Assembly (NCBI RefSeq): GCF_043290135.1
Contig: NC_134707.1
Coordinates: 74,892,508-74,956,507 of the forward strand
Direction: 5' to 3'
Origin: Rhipicephalus microplus
Lineage: Eukaryota > Arthropoda > Arachnida > Ixodida > Ixodidae
DNA: 64,000 nucleotides
This document shows positions 44,865-55,480 of this stretch, one piece after another (position 1 is the stretch's first letter; every line of letters begins with the position of its first letter). The notes beneath the pieces are model-generated. The model did not search any database and was not told the origin of the DNA. It saw only the letters and a program-made list of their open reading frames with translations. A program made the translations under genes and the position numbers.

Positions 44865-44925
44865 CTTCAAGTTGAATCAGCTTTGATTATATTAACAGGA
44901 GAAGGGCAGCGTACGTGCAGGCCAT
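44865..44925 (-). other. Possible signal-peptide exon of the cryptic gene, with an in-frame stop
   Basis: On the minus strand an ATG at 44925 opens the hydrophobic MACTYAALLLLI, then hits TAA, then reads SKLIQLE to a donor AAG|GTAAAT. The end phase (one base) fits the exon at 41304-41238. The stop means that this is a decayed exon, a wrong exon or chance. A TATAAAT lies only 6 bp upstream of the ATG, too close to be its promoter. Confidence 0.2.
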
Positions 44926-45238
44926 TGGTCATTTATACTGATGCAGACATGTACAAGAATGGCGCACTTCACACGAACGTCAAGAAGATGTAGGTGCCAC
45001 CCAGAAGAAACGTAACAGGCAGGGCAGGACCACACTTCGAAACTCCTCGCGTACGCATCATTTATGGAAGTATGGAAAGAGCTTGGTGACCATCAGATCC
45101 ACTGCTCAACCAGTTTGACTGAATAGAATGACAAGATTATTTTTATGAGCGGTTGTTTTTGCATCAGCCATCAAGGAAACTGAGACTTGTTACGTCATTG
45201 GCCAAGTACCAAAATGATTCTTTGTTCTCAAACGGTAA

Positions 45239-45267
45239 AACTATCTTCTAAAGGATAGAAGATAGTT
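45239..45267. repeat. Short perfect hairpin
   Basis: AACTATCTTCTA pairs perfectly with TAGAAGATAGTT, with a 5-base loop. Confidence 0.7.
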
Positions 45268-45292
45268 CTATAAAATAAAACTATCAATAAAA

Positions 45293-45383
45293 CAAATAAT
45301 TTTGAAGTATGGGCAATAAAAGGGACGTTAGCAACGAGCTGTTGCTAACCTCCCTTTTAATGCCCTTACTTCACAATTATTTG
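45293..45383. repeat. Strong hairpin, 43-bp stem with 5-base loop
   Basis: Arms 45293-45335 and 45341-45383 pair with 4 mismatches in 43; the loop is GAGCT. Size and mismatch spacing also fit a small-RNA precursor, but no evidence of transcription is visible. It could equally be the end of a foldback transposon. Confidence 0.7.
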
Positions 45384-45479
45384 CTAAATACAAAATAATC
45401 AAATTAAACCTGCCCAACAAATATTATTTAGCAGTTTCTTTTAGATCTGATACCATAAAAGGTCGCGGCTATATACGTA

Positions 45480-45955
45480 GTTGAGCTAACTTGCAATTAA
45501 ATTCTTCAACGCGCCTAAACCGACACTCTGAATATTGGCATATGCCGAGACCGCGCACATGTTATGGCTTTCAGACATTGAGTTATTGCTTGCCAAATAT
45601 ACTAAATAAACTAGGAGATAATTATGAAAATGTTCGTATGCTCTCTAACATTTTTACTTTAATTATCCTTTATTAATTTGTGTGTAGTATTATTTTCTGT
45701 TTTACTACTTCTTTCTTTCGATGTATAGCATGTGCGTTTTTGGTTAGTATAGTTTGTTTAAATTTTCTGTTCTGATACAGAGCATATGCGTTGCTGGTTT
45801 AAACTGTCCTGTGTTTTATTTGATTTTGCCTTTTTGGTTGCCACAGTTGCCATGGGTATATGGGGCTTTGTCAAGCTGTTTTATACAGCTTTTTTACACT
45901 GTCCCAGCCACTTACTGTACACCTGTACGTGATAAATAAACTCAAACTCAAAGTC
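45480..45955 (+). pseudogene. CR1/L2-like LINE 3' end, plus strand
   Basis: The open piece 45491-45676 has QLNSSTRLNRHSEYWHMPR and YGFQTLSYCLPNILNKLG, typical of the region near the end of CR1-like ORF2. A sequence reading YGALSSCFIQLFYTVPATYC follows, and the copy ends AAATAAACTCAAACTCAAA. Confidence 0.65.
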
Positions 45956-46204
45956 AAGTCCAAGGCCTAGAGAGTATGTATAAGCAATGCCACTCAAATG
46001 TTGTGCGCTGGCTTTGAGCATTGTTTATTGATTTGTCGCCATGCTTTCAAGCATGCTTCGCTTAACATCTATTCTTAAAGTCCGTATCCTCTGTTTTCTG
46101 AAGGCCGACTTGTGTGGCTCATCGCTGGCTTACCACTTATGCTTGCGCTGCGCGCCGCAAAGACTTATTGGCTTGCAATGTAAAAAAAACTTTAAAAAAT
46201 AAGG

Positions 46205-46260
46205 ACTGAAAGAAAGATGACAGGGCGCTGAACTCGAAACTAAAGTTTATTTGAAAGCAC
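46205..46260 (-). repeat. Retroelement 3'-tail-like fragment
   Basis: On the minus strand CAAATAAACTTTAGTTTCGA, then GTTCAGCGCCCTGTCATC, resembles the tail found after the Penelope relic at 63115-63165. It is short and degenerate. Confidence 0.3.
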
Positions 46261-46339
46261 GCGCATATACCATTCACAAAAAATGTTGGAATACCGCAAC
46301 AAAACCCACTCTTTCGGTAGTTCTTTTTTTCGTAAAAAC

Positions 46340-46680
46340 AATACAGGAATGGAACCGTCTACCGGATGATCTCGTCATTGAACGTGATAATGAATGATTT
46401 TTTTCTTCCTTGTAACGATGCCTACAATATCACTGCCACTAAGAATGGTTTGTTGTCTCAAACCGTGTGCGTGTTTACAAATGCATGACTGCGACGTTGT
46501 TTTCGCTCACCCATATTCAAGTGTTTTTTTCCTTTTCTTAAAATATCTGAAGTGCTGTTGTATTTGTTGTATCTATTGTTTCGATTGAAACCATGTAGTC
46601 ATATGATTGTGTACGTCCCCTACGTAATGCCTAACGGCGATGTAGGTGAAATGTAAATAAATAAATAAATAAATAAATTT
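46340..46680 (+). pseudogene. LINE 3' end with (AAAT)n tail
   Basis: EWNRLPDDLVIERDNE near 46350 carries the W-N-x-L-P motif of CR1/L2-like ORF2 ends. The copy ends in six AAAT units at 46652-46677. Confidence 0.55.
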
Positions 46681-47099
46681 CAATCAATTGACCTAGTTAC
46701 TTGGCACACCATGGCAGCTGTTAAGCAGAGAAAACAGAGTGCCAAAAATACCCTGTCATGTTGAAAACCATTGCGTCTCTAAACACCGAAAAAAAGCTGG
46801 AAAAACTTCGACTGGCAACAACATGTGTTAGAGCACAAAAAGTAATTATCACTTTATTATGATAGCTCTGAACCCAACTATTGAACCTGCCTTTCACCAA
46901 GCTCCACACGTGGTCTACTCACGAACCTTCCCCTTTCTTTAAATGCCTCCCTAGAGAATTTATCCCGATAAGCAGAGAAACAAGTGGTTTCCTCTACCAT
47001 GGGCAGGCAGCCACATTCCCTACAATGAGATGGCAAATGGCAACCACCAAAAATAGTTAATGAGGTTAGGTGTTCCCTTCATTTCAACTTGATGTGCCG
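46681..47099. other. Unique DNA, no gene seen
   Basis: Nothing supported beyond unremarkable AT-rich sequence. Confidence 0.35.
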
Positions 47100-48850
47100 C
47101 CGGATTTATCCCTTATGAACCCCATGGCAAGATAATGGCACTGTTAATTGTTGTTGAATATTTAGGAGAAGAAAGAAGAGAACGATGTGTGGGCGCGAGA
47201 AGAGAGCTTGTGCGTAGCTTGCGCTGAACGAACATTTGCCCGCTTGCGAGTCAGTCATCTTAACGCGCGCAAGTTGACGTGCATGGTAGGCGTGAGCTAT
47301 ATATGCTTGGGCGTGTTCAGTGAGTGAGAACGTCAAATGAGTCATTATTGTGTCTATAGGCAAAGTAGAATTCCGGCAAATTAAAAGAAAGAAAGGCGAA
47401 TAGCCCATCGTCTCGTGCCACGACGTATTGTTGGCAAATGTAACAAAAGGCAACGCTGCACCCTAATCTTGGTGGTCGGCTGACACGTACATTGCCAGCA
47501 TCTCGGAAGTGGTTCAGTTCATCCGCTCCGTCAAGCCATTTGTCTGTGGATGGTAGGTCGTGGTTAGCTTATGTTTGGATATGCACGACATAAAATATCA
47601 TTGATGACCCAAGACATAAACTGCCTTCCACGGTCTGTGAGAAGCTGCCATGGTGCTCCGTGCTGAAGGATGGCGTTGTGAAGCAAGAAGTCCGCTACGT
47701 CAAACGCGAAGCTAGTGGAAAGTGCGCGAGTAATTGCGAATCGTGTGGCTTAGCCCGTGGCAACGGCGATCCATCCATGTCCCGAGATATACGTAAGGAA
47801 CATACCAAGCAAGTCGAGGCCGACACGATGAAATGGTTCGTATGAAACGTCGAGTGATTGAAGACAGCCGGCGCGTGGGATTGTTGACTTCTTTCGGTAC
47901 TGCAAAGATCACACGAGGTCACGCAACAGAATGCTGACCTTTTCAATCCTGGCCAATAGAACCGATGGCGTGCATGATCGTAGGTGTGGGAAACGCCGAG
48001 GTGCCCTGCCATCGGCATGTCGTGAAGCTGGGCTAGAACAGTCGAAGAAAGGTGTGCCGGAATCACAAGCAAGAGATCAGGACTATCGGGTATCAGACTA
48101 CGACGCTGCAAGATGCCGTCCCGTAGCACAAAGAGACAAAGGATTTCATCGGGAACTGTAGTTTTGAGGCGGTTGATAATGCTGCGAAGAGTCGGGTCAC
48201 ATTATTGCTCAGCAGAATTGTTGAACCAGTCAGTTACACCAACAATAGACGGATTGGTATCGTTCGCCGAAAAGGATAACGGCACAGGCAGTCGGCGTCT
48301 TGATACAGGCGGCCAGAATTGTCGACAGCAGTGAACGTGTACTCTTGAAGTCGTAGTGGCCAACGACCAAGTCGACCTGCCGGATCCTTGAGTGAAGACA
48401 GCATAAAGCGTGGTGATCACTTACCGTGGTGAAGGGTCTGCCGTAAAGATAGGGACGAAATTTACCGAAAGCCCAATGAAGAGCAAGGCGCTCTTTATTG
48501 GTTATAGAATAGTTCCGCTCAGCTGCGGATTAGAGGTGGCTGCCGTAAGCAGTGACGCAGTCATGACCATAATGATTTTTGCCAGGGAAAGCGCTGAAAC
48601 CATGACCACTGGCATCGATGCGTAGTTCGGTCGGCGCAGAGTCGTCAAAATGGGCCTACGCAGGAGAATACGTGAGTCGGTAGACGAGATGGGAAATAGC
48701 CAATTCTCGGTCAGGTCGCCAAGAGAAAGGGACGTCTTTTTTCAAAAGACTTGTTAGGGGCTGCGCGATGACTGCAAAACTCAGCGGCACATTACAAGAT
48801 TTAGCCAAATAAGGGAAGGAATCTGTAGAAAATCAGCGCGCTTTTTTGTA
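47100..48850 (-). pseudogene. Second Gypsy family: RT end, RNase H and integrase fragment
   Basis: On the minus strand the RT thumb and RNase H (48850-48200: [44 protein letters not shown]) lead to the integrase. The zinc-binding part is HDMPMAGHLGVSHTYDHARH, then CDLC, near 48040-47900. The end, with TFANNTSWHETMGYSPFFLL, lies at 47453-47106. It differs in sequence from the integrase at 49680-50850, so it belongs to another Gypsy lineage. No LTR was found, and stops and frameshifts are frequent. Confidence 0.75.
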
Positions 48851-48972
48851 AAGCTCTTGTCCACTGATGCTATTAAAGCACATCGGAGTCGAAAACCAGA
48901 TGTCATCAAGGGTCTGTATCTGTAAACGTTCAAAAGGTCTATACTGGCGAAGACACTTTTCGTCTACATTTT

Positions 48973-49388
48973 ATGAGACTCTGCGGTTCAAGCGGCCTAC
49001 GCAACGCGATGAAGATGGAGCGCATCAAAAGCAAGAGAACACCTCAGCGAGCTCTGCACATGCATTTACGAAACGAAACACGGCCGCTGATCAACTCCAA
49101 CCTGTTTGCCCGATCGGGTTTTCTTGTGGTCCACGACAAGCTGAAGGCATGCAACAAAAACCTGTGGGTGCTCATGTTGGAGCTCGAAGCACACCACACC
49201 AATGTGCAAGTCGCAGAAGATTATGCCTCAGTAGCAGATGACGAAAACGTTGCTGCTACGCTGTCATTACTGAATTACCACACAGAGGACCACAAGCCGT
49301 CGACGTCTGAAATCCCCGACAGTGCGGTGACCAATGTCCAGAATGAACGTATCGTCATTGCATGTGACCATGTCCTTGACTATCATAT
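48973..49388 (+). CDS. Unassigned ORF fragment, cut by an LTR
   Basis: The frame from 48973 is open for about 139 codons before it enters the LTR-like sequence at 49389, with unbiased, protein-like composition: PLINSNLFARSGFLVVHDKL, then VLMLELEAHHTNVQVAEDYA. I do not recognise the domain. It lies between two Gypsy elements on the opposite strand, and its last codons (ACDHVLDYHI) are followed directly by the LTR-like start. It may be a piece of a DNA-transposon protein or of a host gene disrupted by the retrotransposon. Confidence 0.35.
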
Positions 49389-49440
49389 TGTCGCAAAGAC
49401 ACAGGGACACGGGCACAAAACAGGGCGATTACTTTCGTAA
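49389..49440 (-). repeat. LTR terminal segment, downstream end of the Gypsy element
   Basis: TGTCGCAAAGACACAGGG and the following ACAAAACAGGGCG.TTACTTTCGTAAC recur at 54624-54675. The similarity stops after about 52 bp. Confidence 0.55.
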
Positions 49441-49679
49441 CCAAAGGTTTAATGCACGAACACCAGAGACGCGCCCACAGAACTACTTCGTTATTTTCCC
49501 CCGAGGCTGGCCACTATAGTTGCCAGCATACTTTGCGTCAATTGCCCTCTTTAAAGAGCGAGCGTCACGGTTGATTGACTAAGATGTTAGAGATGACCAA
49601 GAAAAAAGATAGCCACGTCAAGAACAAAAAATAATCCCACGCTGTTATGGATAATAGCAAACGTTCGAAGTGCTCATAA

Positions 49680-50850
49680 TTCTCGGGCGTGGTACGGTTT
49701 CACTCGTACTAAATGTACTATTTCTGTACGTGAACGTTTTCAGTTTAAACTGGTATCAGAGATTTGGGGAACTACCTCATAATTCACGTCACTGAGGCAG
49801 CGCACAACTTCGTAAGGGTCAAAGTCCCGTCGCAAGAGCCTCTGCGAAAGCCCATGATGTCGAACTGGTGTCGACACCCATACATAGTCATCTGGTTCAT
49901 GGTGGACGTTCCTTCGGCCTTGGCTGTAATGGCGAGCGTCGGTATCTTGCTGTGTGTGAATGTGGTTCCGTGCCAGCTGGCGGGCTTCCTCGGCTTTCTC
50001 AACGAAAGTCGTCAACGCTGTTATTTCCGCTAGTGTCTTGGTTCACGGGGAGCATAGCCTCTATTGGTAATCTGACGGGACGGCCATAAAGAAGCCCAAA
50101 TGGTGTAAGGTCTGTGGTATCTTGCGCAGCGGTATTATAGGCAAACGTGACGTACGGCAAAACTTCATCCCAGGTTCTGTGCTCTACATCAACATACATA
50201 GATAGTATGTCAGCCAGTGTTTTGTTTAACCGCTCCGTCAAGCCGTTCGTTTGGGAATGATAAGCTGTTGTTTTCCGGCGGTTGTTGTGCGTCAGCTTGG
50301 TGACTTGCTGCAATAACTCGGCCGTAATTGCTGCTCCGCGATCGGTTATGAGAACAGCAGGTACACCATGATGCAAAACAATGTCTTGGACAAAGAACCT
50401 GGCGGCATCAACCGCAGTTCCCCCAGGCACAGCTTTGGTTTCTGCATAGCGAGTCAGATAGTCGTTTGCGACAATTATCCACCTATTTTTTCAGCATGAC
50501 GTAAAGAAAGAACCAAGAAGGTCCATTTCCACTGGTTGAAACGGTGCTCGAGGTGAATCTAAAGGCTGGAGGAAGCCGGCAGGCTCTGTGGGTGAAACTT
50601 TACGCCCCTGACAGTCACGGCAGGTGCCGACATAGCGCTGAACATAAGAATACAGCTGTGACCAGTAGTACTTCTGTCAGATGCGCACAAATGTCCTAGC
50701 AAAGCCTAAGTGATCGACAGAAGGATCGTCGTGGCACGCCTGCAAAACTTCCTCACGCTGTGCCGTTGGATTGGCTAGGAGAAAAGTTTCCTGGCTGCTC
50801 TCAAGATTTCTCTTGTAGAGAACGTTATTTCGCCGGCAAAACGATGTTAT
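49680..50850 (-). pseudogene. Gypsy integrase, mostly intact core
   Basis: The zinc-binding segment (CHDDPSVDHLG ... CRDC) is near 50740-50600. The core reads EMDLLGSF, then a long open stretch 50430-49999 with LITDRGAAIT and TNGLTERLNKTL, so the three catalytic acids can be read. A C-terminal part ends near 49680 (VHLVRVKPYH). Stops occur at LVRI*QKYYW and elsewhere. Confidence 0.85.
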
Positions 50851-51405
50851 TCCACGTGAAAGCCGGCGTGGAACAATAATGTCTTCTCCTTGAAGATGCT
50901 GGATAATAGGAAGTAGCTCGGTGTCTTCACGTTGAATTTCAGCCAGCCGAACCACAACGACGATGCCAAGAAACGGTAAATCCTGTTCAGTGCCTGATGA
51001 CATCGGGAAAATAGAAGCACGCGACAGGCAGTCAGCATATTTATGCTTATGTCCTGATCGGTAGACCACTGTTATATCGTACTCTTAAAGGCGGAGGATC
51101 CAGCAGGCGAGGCGGCTTGATGGATAGCGTAGATTGGCAAGCCAACAGAGTGAATGGTGATCACTCACTGCTCAAAATGGCCTGCCGTATAGGTAGGGTC
51201 GATACTTGCTAATGGCCCAAACCACAGCTAGGCACTCTTTTTCGGTGGTAGAGTAGTTAGCTTCTGCTTTTGTGAGACTGCGGCTCGCAAAAGCGAACAC
51301 ACGCTCTGCGCCGTCCTGCCATTGAAATAGAACGGCTCCAATTCCTACGTTGCTGGCATCCTTGTGAATTTCAGTGTCAGCAGTGTTGTCAAAATGTGCC
51401 GGCAC
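50680..51405 (-). pseudogene. Gypsy RNase H
   Basis: The first catalytic motif is kept ([17 protein letters not shown]), then [19 protein letters not shown] and [12 protein letters not shown]. After a stop the domain continues to VVYRSGHKHKYADCLSRA. A linker with two open stretches leads into the integrase. Confidence 0.82.
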
Positions 51406-51462
51406 TGGAGCTGTCTGCAGTCGATTGCGTAGCTCTACGAAGGGTTGTTCTTATTCTTCCGT

Positions 51463-52388
51463 CTATACGAAGGGCACATCTGGACGTGCCAATCTTGTAA
51501 GAGGTTCTGCTACTTTTGAAAATCCGTTGACAAAACAGCGGTAGCATGCACAGAGTTCGAGGAATTGCTGAGGAGCCTTCTTGTCTCCAGGATGAGGGCA
51601 ATTGGCAATGGCAGCCAACTTTTTAGAATCTGGTCGAGCACCCCTCGGGTCCACCACGTGGCCGAAAAACTTGACTTCCTAATAGCCAAAGTAGCACTTT
51701 GAGGGCTTGATAGTAAGGTTTGCTCTCCTTATTGCAGTGAGGACACTTTCTGGCCTTGAAAGATGTTCGTCAAACGTGCTTGAAAACACAACATCATCCA
51801 AGTATACAAGACACGTCTGCCACTTTAGTCTATCAAGTGCAGTGTCCATCATGCGTTGAAGTGTGGAGGGAGTGGAACAGAGACCGAAAGGCAGCACTTT
51901 CATTTCGTAGAGCCCATCGGGAGTCAGAAACGCGGTTTTCTCATTATTGCCCTCGTCAACTTCAATTTGCCAGTTCCCTGACATGAGATCTAATGATGTA
52001 AAATCTGGGCATGGCGGAGACGGTCTAAGGCGCCATCAATCTGTGGCAGGGGGTAAATATCGCGTTTACTGACTTTGTTAAGTCATCGGTAGTCGACGCG
52101 GGAGGGTTGTGTGTAGTATTTTTTCTTTACTAGGACAACAGGTGATGCCCATGGACTTGCTGAGGGTTGAATGACGACATCATTGAGCATTTCTAGTACT
52201 TGACGCTTAATCACTTCTCTGTTCATCAGGCACACACGGTATAGATGTTGGCGAAGAGGCCGGGCCGACTCCTCAGTAACGATGCGGTGTTTTGTAATGG
52301 TGGTATGTCGAACTTTCGATGCTATGGAGAAGCACTCCGAGAATTCCGTCACAAGATTAAGCAGCCACTCTTTCAGTGAATCTGGCAA
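51463..52388 (-). pseudogene. Gypsy reverse transcriptase
   Basis: The fingers start at 52388 (MPDSLKEWLLNLVTEFSECF) with SPVVLVKKKYYTQPSRVDYR, where a change in the usual VKKKDG motif is visible. After a stop, SGNWQIEVDEGNNEKTAFLT and the catalytic CLVYLDDVVF (near 51792-51803) follow. The connection region has ELCACYRCFVNGFSKVAEPL. The catalytic aspartates are present, but the frame is broken. Confidence 0.85.
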
Positions 52389-52799
52389 GTCTGGATTAAC
52401 GGGAGTGTCACTGCTCTGGTCAGCACAAGCTCTTGCATGCGTGAAAGCATATTCAATGTGTCGACATCGGACAAGTCGACAATTTCGCTGAGGAAAGCGA
52501 CAGTGGTGCCTCTAGATACGGGCTGAACATCATTGCTGAAGTTGGTCAGCAGAACTCCAGAGCGTTTATTCTTTAACCGAACAAGGCACCGGGCTATGCA
52601 GATATTTCATTTCAGCAGCAGCGGGATATTTGCATGTGCAATACCTACATGACTATTCAATCCGTCGAATACGTCGCAGATTACCATGGTCAGCGCGCTA
52701 CTCTTCAACGGTAACGTGACGTTATCATCATCAATTCTCAAAGAATTGACGTAACTGCCGTGAGGGTTGCTCGCTAAAGCTTGTGACATAAAAAACGTC

Positions 52800-53180
52800 A
52801 CCTGCGGCTCTTGCAAGTCGATCACGGCTCCGTTTTTATGCAGAAAGTCCAGTCTAAGAATTAGGTCCCTTGATCAACTTGGCAGTATTACAAAATCTCC
52901 GAAATACGTAATGCGTTATTACTGACTCGCGCTGTGCACCGTCCCACCGGAGTGAGAAGATGGCCTCCTGCTGTACATATCTGTGACCCAGGGCACTGGG
53001 TAGAAACCTTCTTCAGCCTGCCGGCAAAACCCATGGTCATAACGTAAGTTTCTGCTCTAATTTCCATTAGCGCGTTTACTTCTTCGTCGTCCATGGTCAC
53101 CGCAATGTTCGATGTCACCACTCTTAATACCACGTTTGACTGCGTCTGTACATCTTTTTGCTGCCGTTGCTGTCGTCGTA
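52800..53180 (-). pseudogene. Gypsy protease region, active site lost
   Basis: The equivalent of the D-T-G motif reads NALMEIRAETYVMTMGFAGR, so both the Asp and the Gly are gone. The next conserved part, CTAGGHLLTPVGRCTARV, is intact. Confidence 0.7.
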
Positions 53181-53389
53181 GTGGAGGATCTTTCATAGAG
53201 GCAGCGTCAGCGGCCTCACCTCCGGAGGTCACTGAACTCAGTTTTCTTGATTTGCAGGACTGGACTAACGGCGTCTCGGAGTACCGTGGGAATAGGCTGG
53301 GCTTGGTGACCTGTAGCGAGCAGGTGACGACGAGCGGGGTTCTTGCGACCGATGTTCGATACTGCGACGATTCGAGATGAAACATTTTG

Positions 53390-53570
53390 TTGGCCGTGGT
53401 CGCTCGCCAGGTCGTGGACGATGGGCATTACGCGAAAACTCACGGAGACCCACATGGCGGTATGAACACATTCGGTAGATGTGCCCGGCTTTCCCTCTGT
53501 GCAAACAAAGGGGCCTGTGGTAGGTTGTACGCCAGGTGTCACTCTTCCTCGGTCGTGCTTTGGCGATCAA
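53390..53570 (-). pseudogene. Gypsy gag zinc-knuckle region
   Basis: PLCLHRGKAGHIYRMC matches a CCHC knuckle in which the second Cys has become Arg. An Arg/Pro/Ser-rich segment follows. Confidence 0.6.
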
Positions 53571-53801
53571 CGGTGGTCGGCGAGGACGGAAGCCTACCTC
53601 TATTTGCTGAGCCCTTCACTCATTAGGGTAGAATACGCTGAGAACTGCACCATGAAAGACGTCGCACTGCTTCCGCGTAGCTCATTTAGACGCAGCCTCT
53701 CTGTTGGGCGCCTCGGACTGTTGGGGAGTGTGAGTGGCTTGCCGAAGCTTGGCGCGTACCCTATCCGCAACAGAGAGCTGCTCGACAGTTGAAGCAGTCA
53801 C

Positions 53802-54467
53802 CTACATTTTTTGTAGCTCATCTTTATTGGGGGCTCTGATGAGCTCTTGCAACGTGCTGATGTCATTGTGGGGAGTGACAGAAGTGACCTCACTTGGACG
53901 TACACCACGGTTATACTGCCTAGCACGCTGTTGAAGAATCTTCTCTATGGCAGTGGCTTCCTCATAGAACTCCGCCTTTGTCGCAGGTGAGTTTCGAATC
54001 AGGCCGGAAAAAATGTCTTTTTTAACGCCACGCATTAGGTGGTGAAATTTATTGTATTCGGTCATAGAGTGGTTCCGAGGCCTGAAAAGCCAATCCATGT
54101 TTTCTATGAAAGTCGTCAGCCTTTCGTTAAGGCCTTGAACCCTTGCTGCTATAGCACGCTCTGCTGTCTCTTTCCTGTCCTTTCGGGCAAAGGACTTGAG
54201 GAACGGTCGGTGAAACTCATCCCATGACATAAGTGTAGCTTCATGGATCTCAAACCACGTGTTTGCGGAGTCCTCGAGAAAGTAGTACACATAGCGTAGC
54301 CTACGCTCTGGGGTCCAATCGTTGATGACAGTGACCCGGTAGAAATGCTCGAGCCAGTCGGCGGCATCTTCGAAAGCAGCTCCTTGAAATGTCTTCTGTG
54401 TCTTGGGCTGGTTGACAATCAGGCGCGCTGGTACTGGCGTGGTGACGTTAGGCAGTGTTTAGTTCAT
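53802..54467 (-). pseudogene. Gypsy gag
   Basis: ATG at 54467 is followed two codons later by TAA (54461-54459). The same frame is then open to 53802: VNQPKTQKTFQGAAFEDAAD, WLEHFYRVTVINDWTPERRL, FHRPFLKSFARKDRKETAER. The content is typical of retrotransposon gag capsid proteins. The early stop suggests one recent inactivating change. Confidence 0.8.
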
Positions 54468-54623
54468 AATCCTCTGACGTTCAGGCAGCAAGCTGTGTTG
54501 TGGCTCGAGCCCCTGGAGACGACGGCACAGGGGTAAGCTCGGCTAAGCTACTCAATTGGCTTGCGTCAGAGGTGCTCTCTGGGGACCATATAATCTACCA
54601 TACCCCCCACCTCTACGAGAAAA

Positions 54624-54690
54624 TGTCACAGACACAGGGACGCAGGTACAAAACAGGGCGTTTACTTTCGTAACTGAGGTGAATAAAACT
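54624..54690 (-). repeat. LTR terminal segment, upstream end of the Gypsy element
   Basis: On the plus strand TGTCACAGACACAGGGACGC and the following GGTACAAAACAGGGCGTTTACTTTCG correspond to 49389-49440. On the minus strand this is the LTR end, ...GTGACA, followed by TTTTCTCGTAGAGG, like TTTTCTGGTGGAT after the 5' LTR at 2843. The other LTR boundary is unclear, perhaps to about 54960. Confidence 0.55.
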
Positions 54691-54839
54691 AAGGTGAATA
54701 AAACTAACTAGACAAGAAAGAGCGTTTGATAGAATTCTTGAAGGTATACGCCTAGTTTCGATTTCAAGAGAAAAAATGGTCCAGGACTGAGTTTCGAAAA
54801 AGTGCAACAATCACTCGCCATAAACATATTTGCAGAAGG

Positions 54840-55480
54840 GAATATTTAAATTTCAGGCCACCTCCGGATTGGCCGGCGCAGCCCGGAGCTTGTGAGCACT
54901 TTGGCGGTGGGTGCGCCGCCCTTTCGAGACGGCGATAAGACGGCGACGTTAAGGTACCTAGTTCAATATAGTTAAGAATTCGCCGGCATTAGCCTTCCCC
55001 TCTTGGCGCTTCGGCTTGACTTTTTTGGCTCGCGTACCGTTGGTGTTACCCACGCGCCGTCTTCATTTTCCAACGATATCGGCATGCTTCCCTCCCACTT
55101 CGTCGGCGTCGCTGGCCTTCCACTGCCGGCGCATGCGTTCATGCTTTTCTGGCTTGCGCCTTGTCCGTGTTTCAGTTGCGACGTCGTCGATCCCGGCCAC
55201 GATCGGCTCTGCTAACCCTCGCAAAGCTGGCGACAGCTGGTTTAGGCCAAATCGCCTCGGTGCATGTTTCAACGGGTGAAGGAGCTTCACTTTCTGGTGA
55301 ATTCTCTATCGCAGATAACGAGCCGAAAGGGTGTTCACTCGATGTGCGCTCGTGCTTTGCCAGTGGCGGAGAGGGTAAAGCAAGAGTTACCGCGCATTGT
55401 GAGAGAAGATATGACCTACTTGGTACCGGCCCAACCCTTAAGGTGTGGGGAGCGCGCTGCGGAGCGTTGACGTGGAGACA
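54840..55480. other. GC-rich stretch, no gene supported
   Basis: GC content rises and open frames appear in several overlapping frames on both strands, as expected from composition. No domain recognised. The left part may belong to the LTR of the adjacent Gypsy element. Confidence 0.35.

Larger units (their letters stand above)
49389..54690 (-). mobile_element. Ty3/Gypsy element (minus strand), related to the one at 2675-8329
   Basis: On the minus strand gag (54467-53802), a zinc-knuckle region, protease, RT, RNase H and integrase follow in standard order. Its gag and pol motifs are close to those of the element at 2675-8329 (for example [15 protein letters not shown] and NGLTERLNKTLADILSMYVD). 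The LTR candidates at the two ends share only about 50 bp, so the LTRs are incomplete, unlike or recombined. Frames are broken, but long open stretches remain. Confidence 0.85.

Noticed and set aside
44931..44937. TATA box of the cryptic gene
   Set aside because: TATAAAT is only 6 bp from the candidate ATG, so transcription would start inside the coding exon.
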